A stretch of 64,000 nucleotides of DNA from Rhodococcus sp. HNM0569 (GTDB lineage: Bacteria > Actinomycetota > Actinomycetes > Mycobacteriales > Mycobacteriaceae). The notes beneath the pieces were generated by a model. That model made no database searches, was not told where the DNA came from, and worked only from the letters and a program-made list of their open reading frames with translations. The first letter of the stretch is position 1; the number at the start of each line of letters is the position of its first letter. The stretch covers positions 1 through 64,000 of the forward strand of contig NZ_JAASAE010000016.1 in the NCBI RefSeq assembly GCF_012726205.1, given 5' to 3'. A program made the position numbers and the translations under genes. Shown one piece after another: positions 47,311 to 55,844 of the stretch.

Positions 47311-47967
47311 ATGGGTGCTGTCATCGGAGATCTGTTGCCGTTGGCGATCGGCGTCGCGGTCTCGCCGATCCCGATCATCGCCGCGATTCTGATGCTGCTC
47401 TCGACACATGCGGGAACCACGAGCGTCGGCTTCGCGGCGGGCTGGCTCGTGGGAATCGTGGTCGCCACGGTGGTCTTCGTTCTGCTCGGAGGCGTCGTGG
47501 ACTCGTCCGGCGAGCCCTCGGCGGCGTCGTGGATCAGGATCGTCCTCGGCGTGCTCCTGCTGACGCTCGGCGTGCGCAAGTGGCTCGCTCGGAACGAACC
47601 ACACGAGACGCCGAAATGGATGACGGCGATCGACGGCATGACGGCAGTGAAGGGCGCCGGACTCGGGTTCGGTCTCGCGGCCGTCAACCCGAAAAACCTG
47701 CTGATGTGCGCGGGTGCGGGCGTCACGATCGGGTCCGCCGCGCTGTCGGGCGGTGCCGTCGCGGTCGCAGTGGCGCTGTTCTCGGTGCTCGCGGCGATCA
47801 CGGTCGTCGTCCCGGTGGTCGGCTACCTCGTCGCCGCCGATCGCTTGCGTCGCCCGTTGTCCGAGCTGAAGGAATGGCTGCAGGACAACAACACCGCCGT
47901 CATGGGAGTTCTCGTCCTGGTGATCGGCGTCATGCTCGTCGGCAAGGGCATCGGTGGGTTGAGTTGA
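47311..47967 (+). CDS. GAP-family (SfLAP-type) membrane protein (second copy)
   Basis: A 218-residue protein of exactly the same length as the GAP-family protein at 40325-40981. It has six helices, P-L-A-I-G-V-A-V-S-P-I-P-I-I-A-A in the first and G-L-A-A-V-N-P-K-N-L-L-M in the middle. ATG 47311 follows an AGAAGGG site; a TTG at 47281 would also keep the frame. It lies 26 bases after the SulP stop, so it probably belongs to the sulfatase-SulP operon. Confidence 0.83.
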   Translation: MGAVIGDLLPLAIGVAVSPIPIIAAILMLLSTHAGTTSVGFAAGWLVGIVVATVVFVLLGGVVDSSGEPSAASWIRIVLGVLLLTLGVRKWLARNEPHETPKWMTAIDGMTAVKGAGLGFGLAAVNPKNLLMCAGAGVTIGSAALSGGAVAVAVALFSVLAAITVVVPVVGYLVAADRLRRPLSELKEWLQDNNTAVMGVLVLVIGVMLVGKGIGGLS

Positions 47968-48003
47968 GGCCGCATACGTGGCTCACCGTACGTTCGTGCG
48001 GTC

Positions 48004-48031
48004 GGTTAGGGTTACCTCCGAACAGGAGGTA
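48004..48031 (+). promoter_or_regulatory. RBS-sequestering hairpin with iron-box-like sequence
   Basis: TACCTCC (48013-48019) pairs perfectly with GGAGGTA (48025-48031) around a GAACA loop. The right arm contains the GGAGG ribosome site of the GTG start at 48036, so the hairpin would hide it. Overlapping the left arm, GGTTAGGGTTACCT (48004-48017) resembles the AGGTTAGGCTAACCT core of IdeR/DtxR boxes with one base missing. Confidence 0.5.
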
Positions 48032-48035
48032 GGTC

Positions 48036-49127
48036 GTGTCCATACGTGTGTTCGGCTTCGGAGCGGTCAGGTCGGCAGGAGCGCTTGCCGTGGCAGTGGG
48101 GGTGGCGTCGGCCGCGGGCTCGGGGGTGGCCGTCGCCGCGCCGACCGTGCCGAAGAGTACTGCGATTCAGGCTTACCTCGCCGACGGCACGCGCGCCGAC
48201 GGCAAGTCGGTGCGTGCGGGCGACACCATCACCGTGCACGGCCAGGGCTTCGACCCCGGCGCGAACCGCGAAGGGCTTCCGCTGCCGGTGCTTCCGGGCA
48301 CCCCGCACGGCGTGTTCGTCACCTTCGGTGCCTTCTCACCGCACTGGCGCCCGTCCGAGGGCGCACCGTCCGACGCGCGGGGTGAGCAGCGCTCGAACAC
48401 GGCGTGGGTACTCGACGACGACGCGCTCGCCGCGGTCCCCGACGCCCCCTTCGACTTCCGTCGCACGATCCGGCAGCAGTGGGTGCCACTGAACGACGAC
48501 GGCTCGTTCACCGCCGAGATCACGGTGTCCGAGGTGAAGGACGCGCCCGACGACGCGCGCTACGGCATCTACTCCTATGCGGGTGCGGGCGCTGTGAACG
48601 CCGCCGAAGAGCATTTCATCCCGGTCGACTTCGATCCGGCCCCCGGCCCGAACACGCCGCAGCCGCCCGCGCAGGATCTCGTGTGGGAGCTCGCGCCCGG
48701 CTACACGGACATCGTGAAAACCCGCCTGCAGGGCGGTATCTCCACCTCCGACGGCGCGTCGCTGCGCGGCGACGGCCGGCTCACCTTCGAACTCGACGAG
48801 GTGGCACTCGACGACGCGGGCTTCGGCACCGTCCGCTATCGGGGAACCGCGGTGTCGTACACCAAGTTCCATCTCGCCGAAGTCGCGCTCGTCGATCCGT
48901 GGATCGAGTTCACGCCCGACGGCACCTTCCTGTCGGCGGAGACGTCGACCACCGATCAGAACGGCACCGACGCGACGGCCCGCACCCGACTCGCGCGCCT
49001 CGACGCCGACGCCGACGCCGGCGCGCGCGACCGCAGCGACGTGCCCGCGCACTTCGAACAACTCGCACCCACGGTGCTGCGCCCGCTCGAACTCGGTCAC
49101 GCCGCACCGGTCAGCTTCCGGTACTGA
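48036..49127 (+). CDS. Secreted protein with HtaA-like domain
   Basis: A 363-residue exported protein. A signal peptide ([11 protein letters not shown] then a hydrophobic stretch to A-V-A-A-P) is followed by an Ig/Y-Y-Y-like region (residues 40-190) and a domain beginning [10 protein letters not shown] (about 218-320) with G-I-S-T-S-D-G and [10 protein letters not shown]. The last domain resembles HtaA, a haem-binding surface domain of corynebacteria and relatives. The C-terminus shows no anchor. Haem or iron uptake is an inference that the upstream iron-box-like sequence mildly supports. Confidence 0.65.
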   Translation: MSIRVFGFGAVRSAGALAVAVGVASAAGSGVAVAAPTVPKSTAIQAYLADGTRADGKSVRAGDTITVHGQGFDPGANREGLPLPVLPGTPHGVFVTFGAFSPHWRPSEGAPSDARGEQRSNTAWVLDDDALAAVPDAPFDFRRTIRQQWVPLNDDGSFTAEITVSEVKDAPDDARYGIYSYAGAGAVNAAEEHFIPVDFDPAPGPNTPQPPAQDLVWELAPGYTDIVKTRLQGGISTSDGASLRGDGRLTFELDEVALDDAGFGTVRYRGTAVSYTKFHLAEVALVDPWIEFTPDGTFLSAETSTTDQNGTDATARTRLARLDADADAGARDRSDVPAHFEQLAPTVLRPLELGHAAPVSFRY

Positions 49128-49154
49128 ACCGACGGCCTCGTCGATACTGGCCGC

Positions 49155-50804
49155 GTGATCACGTCGACGAAGCGGCAACTGCACCGGTTCCACCCCGTCG
49201 GTCTCGTCCTGGGCCTCGCGTTCTTCGCGTGGTCGATGTCGCCGTCGCTGCTGCCGCGCCCGTGGTATCTGCAGGGTGTCGCGACGGGCCTGAGCTTCGC
49301 CACCGGGTATGCGGTGGGCTGTGTGCTCGCCTGGATCGTGCACCGCTGCGGGGTGCATCCCGACTGGTCGGCGAAGTGGCGCCGCATCGGCTGGTGGACG
49401 ATCGCGGGTCTCGCGGTCGTCGTGGTCCCGACCTTCCTGGTCCTCGGCTCGTGGTGGCAGCAGATCGTGCGCGAACTCGTGGGCGCCGATCCGAACGCCC
49501 GCGCGAACTACCTGCTGGTGTTGCTGCTCGCCGCCGCACTGTTCGCGCTGCTCGTCGCGCTCGTGCGGTGCACGAGGTACCTGAGCAACCGGCTGACCGC
49601 GTTCGGTGGGCGCTGGGTGCCCGGTTCGGTCGCGCGCCTCGCGAGCGTGGTCGTCCTCGCCGCGGTGGTGCTGTTCTTCGTCACGGGAACGCCGTATCGC
49701 GCGGTCGTGTCGCGGCTCGACGACAGCTTCGCCGCCGCGGACCACGGCACGAAGGACGGCATCGTGGCGCCGACGGTGCCCGAACGCTCGGGCTCGCCCG
49801 CGTCGGGAGAGTCGTTCGCGAGTCTCGGCAGGGAGGGCCGCACCTTCGTCGGCAGCGGTCCGAGCGGTGCCGACATCGCCGCGCTCACCGGCAGGCCCGC
49901 ACGCGAACCGGTCCGCGTGTACGCGGGCCGCGACTCCGGCGGAACCGTCGAGGAGATCGCGGACAATGTGGTCGCCGAACTCGATCGCACCGATGCGTGG
50001 AGCCGCGCGGAACTTGCCGTCGTCACCACCACGGGCCGTGGGTGGGTCAACGAGAATCTCGCACAGGGACTCGAATTCGTGTCCGGCGGCGATTCGGCGA
50101 TCGCGTCGATGCAGTACTCGTATCTGCCGAGCCCGATGGCCTTCCTCGCCGACCGTGAGACCCCGCAACACGCGGGCCGCGCGCTGTTCGAGGCCGTGTT
50201 CGCACGCTGGAACGAGATGCCGCCCGACGCCCGCCCTCGGCTGCTCGTGTTCGGCGAGAGCCTCGGCTCGTTCGGCGGTCAGGCGGCGTTCGCGGGCGAA
50301 CAGGACATGCTCGCGCGCACGCAGGGTGGGATCTGGACCGGCACACCGAATTTCACGGAGCAGTGGGCACGCATCACCGATGCACGCGACCCCGGTTCAC
50401 CCGAACGGCTGCCCGTCGTCGACGGCGGCCGCGACGTCCGTTTCGTCGCCGACCCCACCGACCTCGCGCGTGGTGACCAGCCGTGGGGCCAGCGCCGAAT
50501 CGTCTACTGGCAGCACGCCAGCGACCCGATCGTCTGGTGGTCGCCCGACCTGATCCTGCACGCGCCCGACTGGCTCCGCGAGCCGCTCGGTGCCGACGTC
50601 GACCCCGGTATGGAATGGATCCCGTTCGTCACCTTCTGGCAGGTGACCCTCGACATGGTGTTCTCGGCCGCGGTGCCTCCCGGGCACGGACACAACTACG
50701 GGCCCGACGCCGTCGACCTGTGGGCCGAGATCCTGCAGAACCCCGCGTGGACGGACGCGCAGACACAGGCCGTGCGCGACCATCTCGCGGGTGATCCGGA
50801 ATGA
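49155..50804 (+). CDS. Membrane-anchored alpha/beta-hydrolase family protein
   Basis: A 549-residue protein with four N-terminal helices (residues 12-180) and a large outer domain. The nucleophile elbow is G-E-S-L-G-S (about residues 370-375); W-Q-H-A-S-D-P-I near 455 and the late H-G-H-N-Y likely provide the acid and His. This matches an actinobacterial alpha/beta-hydrolase family of membrane-bound esterase-like proteins with no known substrate. GTG 49155 is the only sensible start. It ends 4 bases before the convergent gene at 50809. Confidence 0.83.
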   Translation: MITSTKRQLHRFHPVGLVLGLAFFAWSMSPSLLPRPWYLQGVATGLSFATGYAVGCVLAWIVHRCGVHPDWSAKWRRIGWWTIAGLAVVVVPTFLVLGSWWQQIVRELVGADPNARANYLLVLLLAAALFALLVALVRCTRYLSNRLTAFGGRWVPGSVARLASVVVLAAVVLFFVTGTPYRAVVSRLDDSFAAADHGTKDGIVAPTVPERSGSPASGESFASLGREGRTFVGSGPSGADIAALTGRPAREPVRVYAGRDSGGTVEEIADNVVAELDRTDAWSRAELAVVTTTGRGWVNENLAQGLEFVSGGDSAIASMQYSYLPSPMAFLADRETPQHAGRALFEAVFARWNEMPPDARPRLLVFGESLGSFGGQAAFAGEQDMLARTQGGIWTGTPNFTEQWARITDARDPGSPERLPVVDGGRDVRFVADPTDLARGDQPWGQRRIVYWQHASDPIVWWSPDLILHAPDWLREPLGADVDPGMEWIPFVTFWQVTLDMVFSAAVPPGHGHNYGPDAVDLWAEILQNPAWTDAQTQAVRDHLAGDPE

Positions 50805-50808
50805 GACC

Positions 50809-51429
50809 TCAGTCGTTCCGGGCGCGCTGACCGTTCCCGGACGTCTTGTCGTCGTCGGCCTTCTCCACCGGAGTGTCCTGCGTCGACTGCTCGGCACTCG
50901 ACTCTTCGCCTGCCGCCTTGCGGTAGTCGGCGATGGTGGGCGGCGCGGGCGCGACCGGCGGCTGCTCGCTCTTGCGCGAGCGCACGAACGCACCGACGGC
51001 GACCGCGGCGAGCGTGAGTGCACCGAACACGACGAACCGGCGCCGCCGCGTCGACGACCGTTCCGCCTTGTCGCGTGCGGCGGAGGCCTCGGCGCGCGCC
51101 GACGGGACGGCCTTGGCGCGCTCGACTCCGCTCTTGCCCACCGCGAGCGCCTTGCGGCCGAGGTAGAGGCTCAGATCCGACAGGCCGACGCCCGTCGCCA
51201 CGGCGCCCTTCCTCGCGAGCGACGTGACCTTCGCCGCGGCGTCGCTGTTCTTCGCGCGCGTCGCGGCGTCGTTCGCCAGCGCGGCGACCTCGCTCGCCCG
51301 GGCGGCGACGTCGTCCGCACGCTCGCGGGCGGTGTCGACCACGACGGGGGCCGCATCGCGGATCGCCGCAGGCACTTCGCGGACGTTCTTCACGGGAGTG
51401 GTGTCCTTCTTCTTCTGCGCGCGAATCAT
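50809..51429 (-). CDS. Ala/Lys-rich single-helix membrane protein, unrecognised
   Basis: A 206-residue protein. Residues 15-125 are a long Ala-, Arg- and Asp-rich helical region that could form a coiled coil. Next come a basic cluster (S-T-R-R-R-R-F), one transmembrane helix (about 131-146) and an acidic, disordered C-terminus ending R-A-R-N-D. I do not recognise a family. It is divergent from ppiA, whose GTG lies 87 bases away, and convergent with the hydrolase gene. Confidence 0.6.
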   Translation of the reverse strand: MIRAQKKKDTTPVKNVREVPAAIRDAAPVVVDTARERADDVAARASEVAALANDAATRAKNSDAAAKVTSLARKGAVATGVGLSDLSLYLGRKALAVGKSGVERAKAVPSARAEASAARDKAERSSTRRRRFVVFGALTLAAVAVGAFVRSRKSEQPPVAPAPPTIADYRKAAGEESSAEQSTQDTPVEKADDDKTSGNGQRARND

Positions 51430-51516
51430 GTCTTCACTGTGTCACAGCACCGCGCGGACCGGGGGGAACGCGGCGGTCGGGTCATGCCCGAATCGCGTGA
51501 ATGGCACGATGGAGGG

Positions 51517-52047
51517 GTGACTTCACCACACAAGACCGCAACCGCGACGCTCCACACCAACCGTGGCGACATCAAGATCGAGCTCTTCGGCAACCATGCC
51601 CCGAAGACCGTCGAGAACTTCGTCGGCCTCGCTGAAGGTACGAAGGACTACTCCACCGCCAACGCGTCGGGCGGCAACTCCGGCCCGTTCTACGACGGCG
51701 CGACGTTCCACCGCGTCATCGACGGCTTCATGATCCAGGGCGGCGACCCCACCGGCACCGGTGCAGGCGGCCCGGGCTACCAGTTCGGCGACGAGTTCCA
51801 CCCCGAACTGCAGTTCGACCGTCCCTACCTGCTCGCGATGGCCAATGCGGGCCCGGGCACCAACGGTTCGCAGTTCTTCGTCACCGTCACCCAGACGCCG
51901 CATCTCAACCGTCGGCACACGATCTTCGGCGAGGTCACCGACGCCGAGTCGAAGAAGGTCGTCGACGCGATCGCGACCACCGCCACCGACCGCGGTGACC
52001 GCCCGACCGAGCCGGTCGTCATCAACAGCGTCAGCATCGAGAAGTAG
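51517..52047 (+). CDS. ppiA: Peptidyl-prolyl cis-trans isomerase, cyclophilin type
   Basis: A 176-residue cyclophilin close to M. tuberculosis PpiA. It includes T-A-T-A-T-L-H-T-N-R-G-D-I-K-I, F-H-R-V-I-D-G-F-M-I-Q-G-G-D (catalytic Arg), M-A-N-A-G-P-G-T-N-G-S-Q-F-F and H-T-I-F-G-E-V. It speeds proline isomerisation in folding proteins. The start is GTG 51517, immediately preceded by a GGAGG run; no signal peptide is seen. Its position before the rhomboid gene marks the return to conserved core order. Confidence 0.95.
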   Translation: MTSPHKTATATLHTNRGDIKIELFGNHAPKTVENFVGLAEGTKDYSTANASGGNSGPFYDGATFHRVIDGFMIQGGDPTGTGAGGPGYQFGDEFHPELQFDRPYLLAMANAGPGTNGSQFFVTVTQTPHLNRRHTIFGEVTDAESKKVVDAIATTATDRGDRPTEPVVINSVSIEK

Positions 52048-52073
52048 CAGTAACAGCAGAACAGGATCTCCTG

Positions 52074-52991
52074 ATGAGCAACCCCGGCTGGGGCGGAAAC
52101 CCGAACGAGGGCGCTCTGCCCCAGCCGCGGTGCGTCCGCCACCCCGACCGTCCGACCGCGTTGGCGTGCACGCGCTGCGGCCGCCCCGCGTGTCCCGACT
52201 GCCTGCGGTCGGCGGCCGTCGGCTACCAGTGCGTGGACTGCGTCGCGGAAGGGCAGAAGTCCGTGCGGCAGGCACGCACGGTGTCGGGCGCCACGATGGC
52301 GTCGCAACAGAAGGTGCCGCTGGTCACCTACGTCCTGATGGCGCTCAACATCGGGGTGTTCCTCGTGACTGCCCTGCAGTCGCGCGACCTCATGCAGAAC
52401 CAGCTCGGCTCGAAGCTGTTCGTCGACTGGGTGCTGTACGGGCCCGCGGTCGCGGACGGCCAGTGGATCCGTGTCCTCGGCAGCGGATTCCTGCACTTCG
52501 GGCTCATGCACCTCGCGGTCAACATGCTCGCGCTGTGGATCATCGGCCGCGACGTCGAGCTCGTCCTGGGCCGCTCGCGCTACACCGCGCTCTACCTCAC
52601 CTCGCTGATCGGCGGATCTGCGTCGGTCATGGTGTTCGAGCCCTACGCCACCACGGCGGGCGCGTCGGGCGCGGTGTTCGGCCTGATGGGCGCGCTCGCG
52701 GTCATCCTGGTGCGGTTGCGCCGCAGCCCCGGCCCGATCATCGCGGTGATCGTCCTCAACATCGTCATCAGCGTCACCGTCCCCGGCATCTCGCTGTGGG
52801 GCCACATGGGCGGACTGGTCGCCGGTGCCCTCGCGGCCGTCGGGCTGCTGTACGTGCCGCAGTGGATGCGGGCGACGCAGCGCACCGCGGCCGTCATCGG
52901 GTGGGTGTCACTCGCCGTGGTCGCGGTGTTCGCGTTCGCGGTGGTCGGACTGCGCGTCGTGCAGTTGCGCGAGCAGTTCGGGCTCGGCTGA
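52074..52991 (+). CDS. Rhomboid-family intramembrane serine protease with N-terminal zinc finger
   Basis: A 305-residue protein. The N-terminus has a zinc-binding pattern (C-V-R-H, C-T-R-C, C-P-D-C, C-V-D-C; residues 16-65). It is followed by six or seven helices with the rhomboid signature L-M-H-L-A-V-N-M in helix 2, catalytic Ser in G-A-S-G-A-V-F-G and His in W-G-H-M-G-G. It should cleave transmembrane substrates, which are unknown. It begins 26 bases after ppiA and is probably co-transcribed. Confidence 0.93.
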   Translation: MSNPGWGGNPNEGALPQPRCVRHPDRPTALACTRCGRPACPDCLRSAAVGYQCVDCVAEGQKSVRQARTVSGATMASQQKVPLVTYVLMALNIGVFLVTALQSRDLMQNQLGSKLFVDWVLYGPAVADGQWIRVLGSGFLHFGLMHLAVNMLALWIIGRDVELVLGRSRYTALYLTSLIGGSASVMVFEPYATTAGASGAVFGLMGALAVILVRLRRSPGPIIAVIVLNIVISVTVPGISLWGHMGGLVAGALAAVGLLYVPQWMRATQRTAAVIGWVSLAVVAVFAFAVVGLRVVQLREQFGLG

Positions 52992-52995
52992 GCCG

Positions 52996-53460
52996 CTACT
53001 CCGCGGCCGGCCCGCTCCGGCTCGGGGGCACCAGCCCCTGCACCTTCAGCGCGTCGAACACCTCGTCCGGCGCCGCGCCGAGATCCCAGCGTCCGAACAC
53101 GACGAGCCGCTCGTGATCGCCGTCGCGCAGGTCGAGTTCGAGCATCGGCACGCGACGGCCGATTCGCGCATAACGCACGACGCGGATGCGGTCGATCTGT
53201 TCGCGGGAGAACTCGAGCCGGCGGGTGAGCCGCTGCAGCACGAGCCGCGGGCCCGGCGCGACGGCCAGCCGCGGCCGCTGCCGTGCCGACAGCGCCGCGG
53301 TCACCAGCACGCCCACACCGGCGATGGCGACGAGCACGCGGCCGGGGCCGTCGAGCGGCACCGCGACGGACGCGCCCAGCAGCACGACGCCCAGCACGAA
53401 CAGCGCGCCGGTCGCGGCGCGCGGGGTGGCCCACGCGACGAGCGGTTCGGACGGCGTCAC
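52996..53460 (-). CDS. PH-domain membrane protein (Rv0010c-like)
   Basis: A 154-residue protein from GTG 53460. It has two N-terminal helices, then a bacterial PH-like beta domain (L-V-L-Q-R-L-T-R-R-L-E-F-S-R-E-Q-I-D-R-I and the charged L-D-L-R-D-G-D-H-E-R-L-V-V-F-G). Start choice is open: GTG 53472 and TTG 53487 are in frame, but all share the stretch that contains a DnaA-box sequence. The position between ppiA/rhomboid and crgA matches Rv0010c of M. tuberculosis. Function is unknown. Confidence 0.82.
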   Translation of the reverse strand: MTPSEPLVAWATPRAATGALFVLGVVLLGASVAVPLDGPGRVLVAIAGVGVLVTAALSARQRPRLAVAPGPRLVLQRLTRRLEFSREQIDRIRVVRYARIGRRVPMLELDLRDGDHERLVVFGRWDLGAAPDEVFDALKVQGLVPPSRSGPAAE

Positions 53461-53464
53461 GGGG

Positions 53465-53473
53465 TTATCCACA
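53465..53473 (+). other. Perfect DnaA-box sequence
   Basis: TTATCCACA matches the DnaA box consensus exactly and lies at the 5' end of the PH-domain gene. A weaker TCTCCACAA copy is 7 bases downstream. Whether DnaA uses it cannot be told from one box; the chromosomal origin is expected near dnaA, outside this window. Confidence 0.5.
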
Positions 53474-53558
53474 AGCCCTCTCCACAATGGGGATTAATGA
53501 CACGCGTGTAATTGCCGCGGTGCCGGTCGACGTCACCGCCGGTCGACGCCACCGCCGG

Positions 53559-53822
53559 TCAGCGCCACCGCATAGTCATGATCAGGCCGACGACCATGAA
53601 GCCGAAGCCGATCAGGAAGTTCCACGCGCCGAGATCGTTCATCCATGTGATCGAGTCGGCAGCGAGGTAGTAGACGATGAGCCACGCGAGCCCGACGAGC
53701 ATGAACCCGAGCATCACCGACACGTACAGCGTGCTCGACGGGCCTGCCTTGACCTTGACGGGCGTGCGGCTCGCGGGATTGATCGTGTAGTCGGTCTTCT
53801 TGCGGACCTTCGACTTCGGCAT
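53559..53822 (-). CDS. crgA: Cell division protein CrgA
   Basis: An 87-residue protein with a basic N-terminus (M-P-K-S-K-V-R-K-K) and two helices. The family segments W-L-I-V-Y-Y-L and [16 protein letters not shown] are present. CrgA is an actinobacterial septal membrane protein that interacts with FtsZ, FtsQ, FtsI and penicillin-binding proteins and helps place them. It stands alone on the minus strand opposite the DUF881 gene. Confidence 0.96.
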   Translation of the reverse strand: MPKSKVRKKTDYTINPASRTPVKVKAGPSSTLYVSVMLGFMLVGLAWLIVYYLAADSITWMNDLGAWNFLIGFGFMVVGLIMTMRWR

Positions 53823-53961
53823 GACGTCCTCGGGGTGTCGCGTTCGGGGTTGTACGGTCGGCGCGGTCGTTTTCGCGGTGATCGCGCACTCGGCGGTAGA
53901 TTCGCATCCACACGGCCTTTTCCAGTACACGCTAACGTAGAACCACGAGGTGAGGACACGG

Positions 53962-54678
53962 GTGAGTGCGCGCACAGTCGGCGGATCGCTCGTGTGGCGG
54001 GTTCTCGTCCTCGTCGTGTGCCTCGTCGCGGGCGTCCTGTTCGCCACCACACGTGAGGTGTCGTCGGGCGACGAGCTTCGAGCCCAGGACTCGACCCGGC
54101 TGTCCGATCTGGTGCGGCACGCGCAGGCACAGACCGACGACGCGGCCGCGACGCGCAGCTCCCTACAGGCCCGCGTCGACGAGCTGCAGCACCAGGCCGC
54201 CACCGACGATGCCGATGTCGCCGCCGCTCTCGACGGCATCGACGCCGTCGCCGCCGACGCGGGCCTCACCGAGCTCACCGGCCCTGGCGTCACGATCACG
54301 ATGACCGACGCGCCGCGCGGAGCCGACGGCCGCTATCCCGTCGACGCCGCACCCAACGACCTCGTGGTGCACCAACAGGACATCCAGAGCGTGCTCAACG
54401 CGGTGTGGACCGGCGGTGCCGAAGCCGTCAGCATGCAGGGCGAGCGCATCGTCGAGACGTCCGCGCCGCGGTGCGTCGGCAACACGCTGCTGCTGCACGG
54501 ACGCACCTACAGCCCGCCGTACGTCGTCGAGGCGATCGGCGACCCCGACCGAATCCGGGCGGCGCTCGCGAACGAACCCGGAATCAAGGTCTACAAGCAG
54601 TACGCCACGCGGTTCGGTCTCGGCTACGCCGAAGCCGCATCGGCGCAGATCACGGTGCCCGCATACACCGGAGGTTGA
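53962..54678 (+). CDS. DUF881 family protein (Rv0012-like)
   Basis: A 238-residue protein with an N-terminal transmembrane helix (about residues 10-30), a coiled-coil-like region (residues 45-85: [19 protein letters not shown]), then the DUF881 domain with [12 protein letters not shown] near 105 and [10 protein letters not shown] near 150. DUF881 proteins lie near division and cell-wall genes; function is not known. GTG 53962 has GAGG six bases before it; GTG 53950 is an alternative. Confidence 0.9.
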   Translation: MSARTVGGSLVWRVLVLVVCLVAGVLFATTREVSSGDELRAQDSTRLSDLVRHAQAQTDDAAATRSSLQARVDELQHQAATDDADVAAALDGIDAVAADAGLTELTGPGVTITMTDAPRGADGRYPVDAAPNDLVVHQQDIQSVLNAVWTGGAEAVSMQGERIVETSAPRCVGNTLLLHGRTYSPPYVVEAIGDPDRIRAALANEPGIKVYKQYATRFGLGYAEAASAQITVPAYTGG

Positions 54679-54700
54679 CCGCAGCGCCTACCCTGTGGGC

Positions 54701-55354
54701 ATGAAGATCCTGGTCGTCGACAACTACGACAGCTTCGTGTTCAACCTGGTCCAGTTCCTGGGTCAGCTCGGAACGCGGGCCGACGTGTGGCGCAACGACG
54801 ACGACCGGCTCACCGCGCCCGGCGGTCTCGCCGCCGCGGCCCGCGACTACGACGGCATCCTGCTCAGCCCCGGTCCGGGCACCCCGAAGCGTGCGGGCGT
54901 CACGATGGACCTCGTGCGTGCGTGCGCCGACGCAGGCACACCCGCGCTCGGCGTGTGCCTCGGGCACCAGGCGATGGGCGAGGTGTTCGGCGCGACCGTC
55001 GACCGCGCACCCGAGTTGCTGCACGGCAAGACGAGCGTCGTGCACCACGACGGCGCGGGCGTGCTCGAGGGGCTGCCCGACCCGTTCGTCGCGACCCGCT
55101 ACCACTCGCTCACGATCCTGCCCGAGACGATCCCGGACGAACTCGTCGTCACCGGCCGCACCGACACCGGCATCGTCATGGCGATGCACCACCGCGACCT
55201 GCCGTTGCACGGCGTGCAGTTCCACCCCGAGTCGGTCAAGACGCAGGGCGGCCACCGCATGCTCGCGAACTGGCTCGCGGTGTGCGGCGAGGCGCCCGCC
55301 GAGGGTCTCGTCCGTCGGCTCGAGAGCGAGATGGCGGACGCGCTCGGCGCCTGA
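54701..55354 (+). CDS. Glutamine amidotransferase subunit of p-aminobenzoate/anthranilate synthase
   Basis: A 217-residue class I glutaminase, annotated trpG or pabA in relatives. The catalytic Cys86 is in G-V-C-L-G-H-Q and the His-Glu pair in Q-F-H-P-E-S near 182. It produces ammonia from glutamine for aminodeoxychorismate (folate) or anthranilate (tryptophan) synthesis. No synthase component I is nearby, so which pathway it serves cannot be decided here. It begins 22 bases after the DUF881 gene. Confidence 0.92.
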   Translation: MKILVVDNYDSFVFNLVQFLGQLGTRADVWRNDDDRLTAPGGLAAAARDYDGILLSPGPGTPKRAGVTMDLVRACADAGTPALGVCLGHQAMGEVFGATVDRAPELLHGKTSVVHHDGAGVLEGLPDPFVATRYHSLTILPETIPDELVVTGRTDTGIVMAMHHRDLPLHGVQFHPESVKTQGGHRMLANWLAVCGEAPAEGLVRRLESEMADALGA

Positions 55355-55360
55355 GTCCGT

Positions 55361-55768
55361 TCAGCCCGGCTGCAGCACGGCGAAGTCACCGAGGTCGTGC
55401 GAGACCGTGAACGTCCGGGACGTCACGCGCCAGCCGTCCGGGGTGCGTGTCCAGCGGTCGTCGTACTCGCCGAAGCACTCGTAGAACGCGCCGTCGCCCG
55501 CCGCACCCACGTGGTGGACGCGCGCGTACGTGAGCGAGCGTGCGTGGTCGCCGTCGATCTCGACGCGGTGGTTCCCGAGCAGGTGCTGCGACGGCCCGCA
55601 CCCGCCGAGGTGGGCGCGCACGCGCGCCACGATCCGGTCGCGTCCCGTCGCGCCGTACCCGCTCGCGTCCTCGGTGAACGCCGCCCCGAGGGCGTCCCAG
55701 TCGCGTCGGTCCAAGGCCGACGCGAGGTGCGCCAGCTGCTCGATCACCTGATCCCGTTCGCTGTGCAT
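55361..55768 (-). CDS. SnoaL/NTF2-like fold protein
   Basis: A 135-residue single-domain protein with the SnoaL-like pattern: an N-terminal helix (I-E-Q-L-A-H-L-A-S-A-L-D-R-R-D-W-D-A-L), F-T-E-D-A-S-G-Y-G, H-L-L-G-N-H-R-V-E-I-D-G-D, and Y-D-D-R-W-T-R-T-P-D-G-W-R. Members range from ketosteroid isomerase-like enzymes to binding proteins, so the reaction is unknown. It sits between the amidotransferase gene (convergent) and pknB, and is not part of the usual core order. Confidence 0.85.
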   Translation of the reverse strand: MHSERDQVIEQLAHLASALDRRDWDALGAAFTEDASGYGATGRDRIVARVRAHLGGCGPSQHLLGNHRVEIDGDHARSLTYARVHHVGAAGDGAFYECFGEYDDRWTRTPDGWRVTSRTFTVSHDLGDFAVLQPG

Positions 55769-55844
55769 GCCACGGGTGTAGCAGGCGCGCGGTCGTCGAC
55801 GCGCCTGTTCGTCCCGCTCAGCGAACGGTCCCGCCGGTCGCGGG

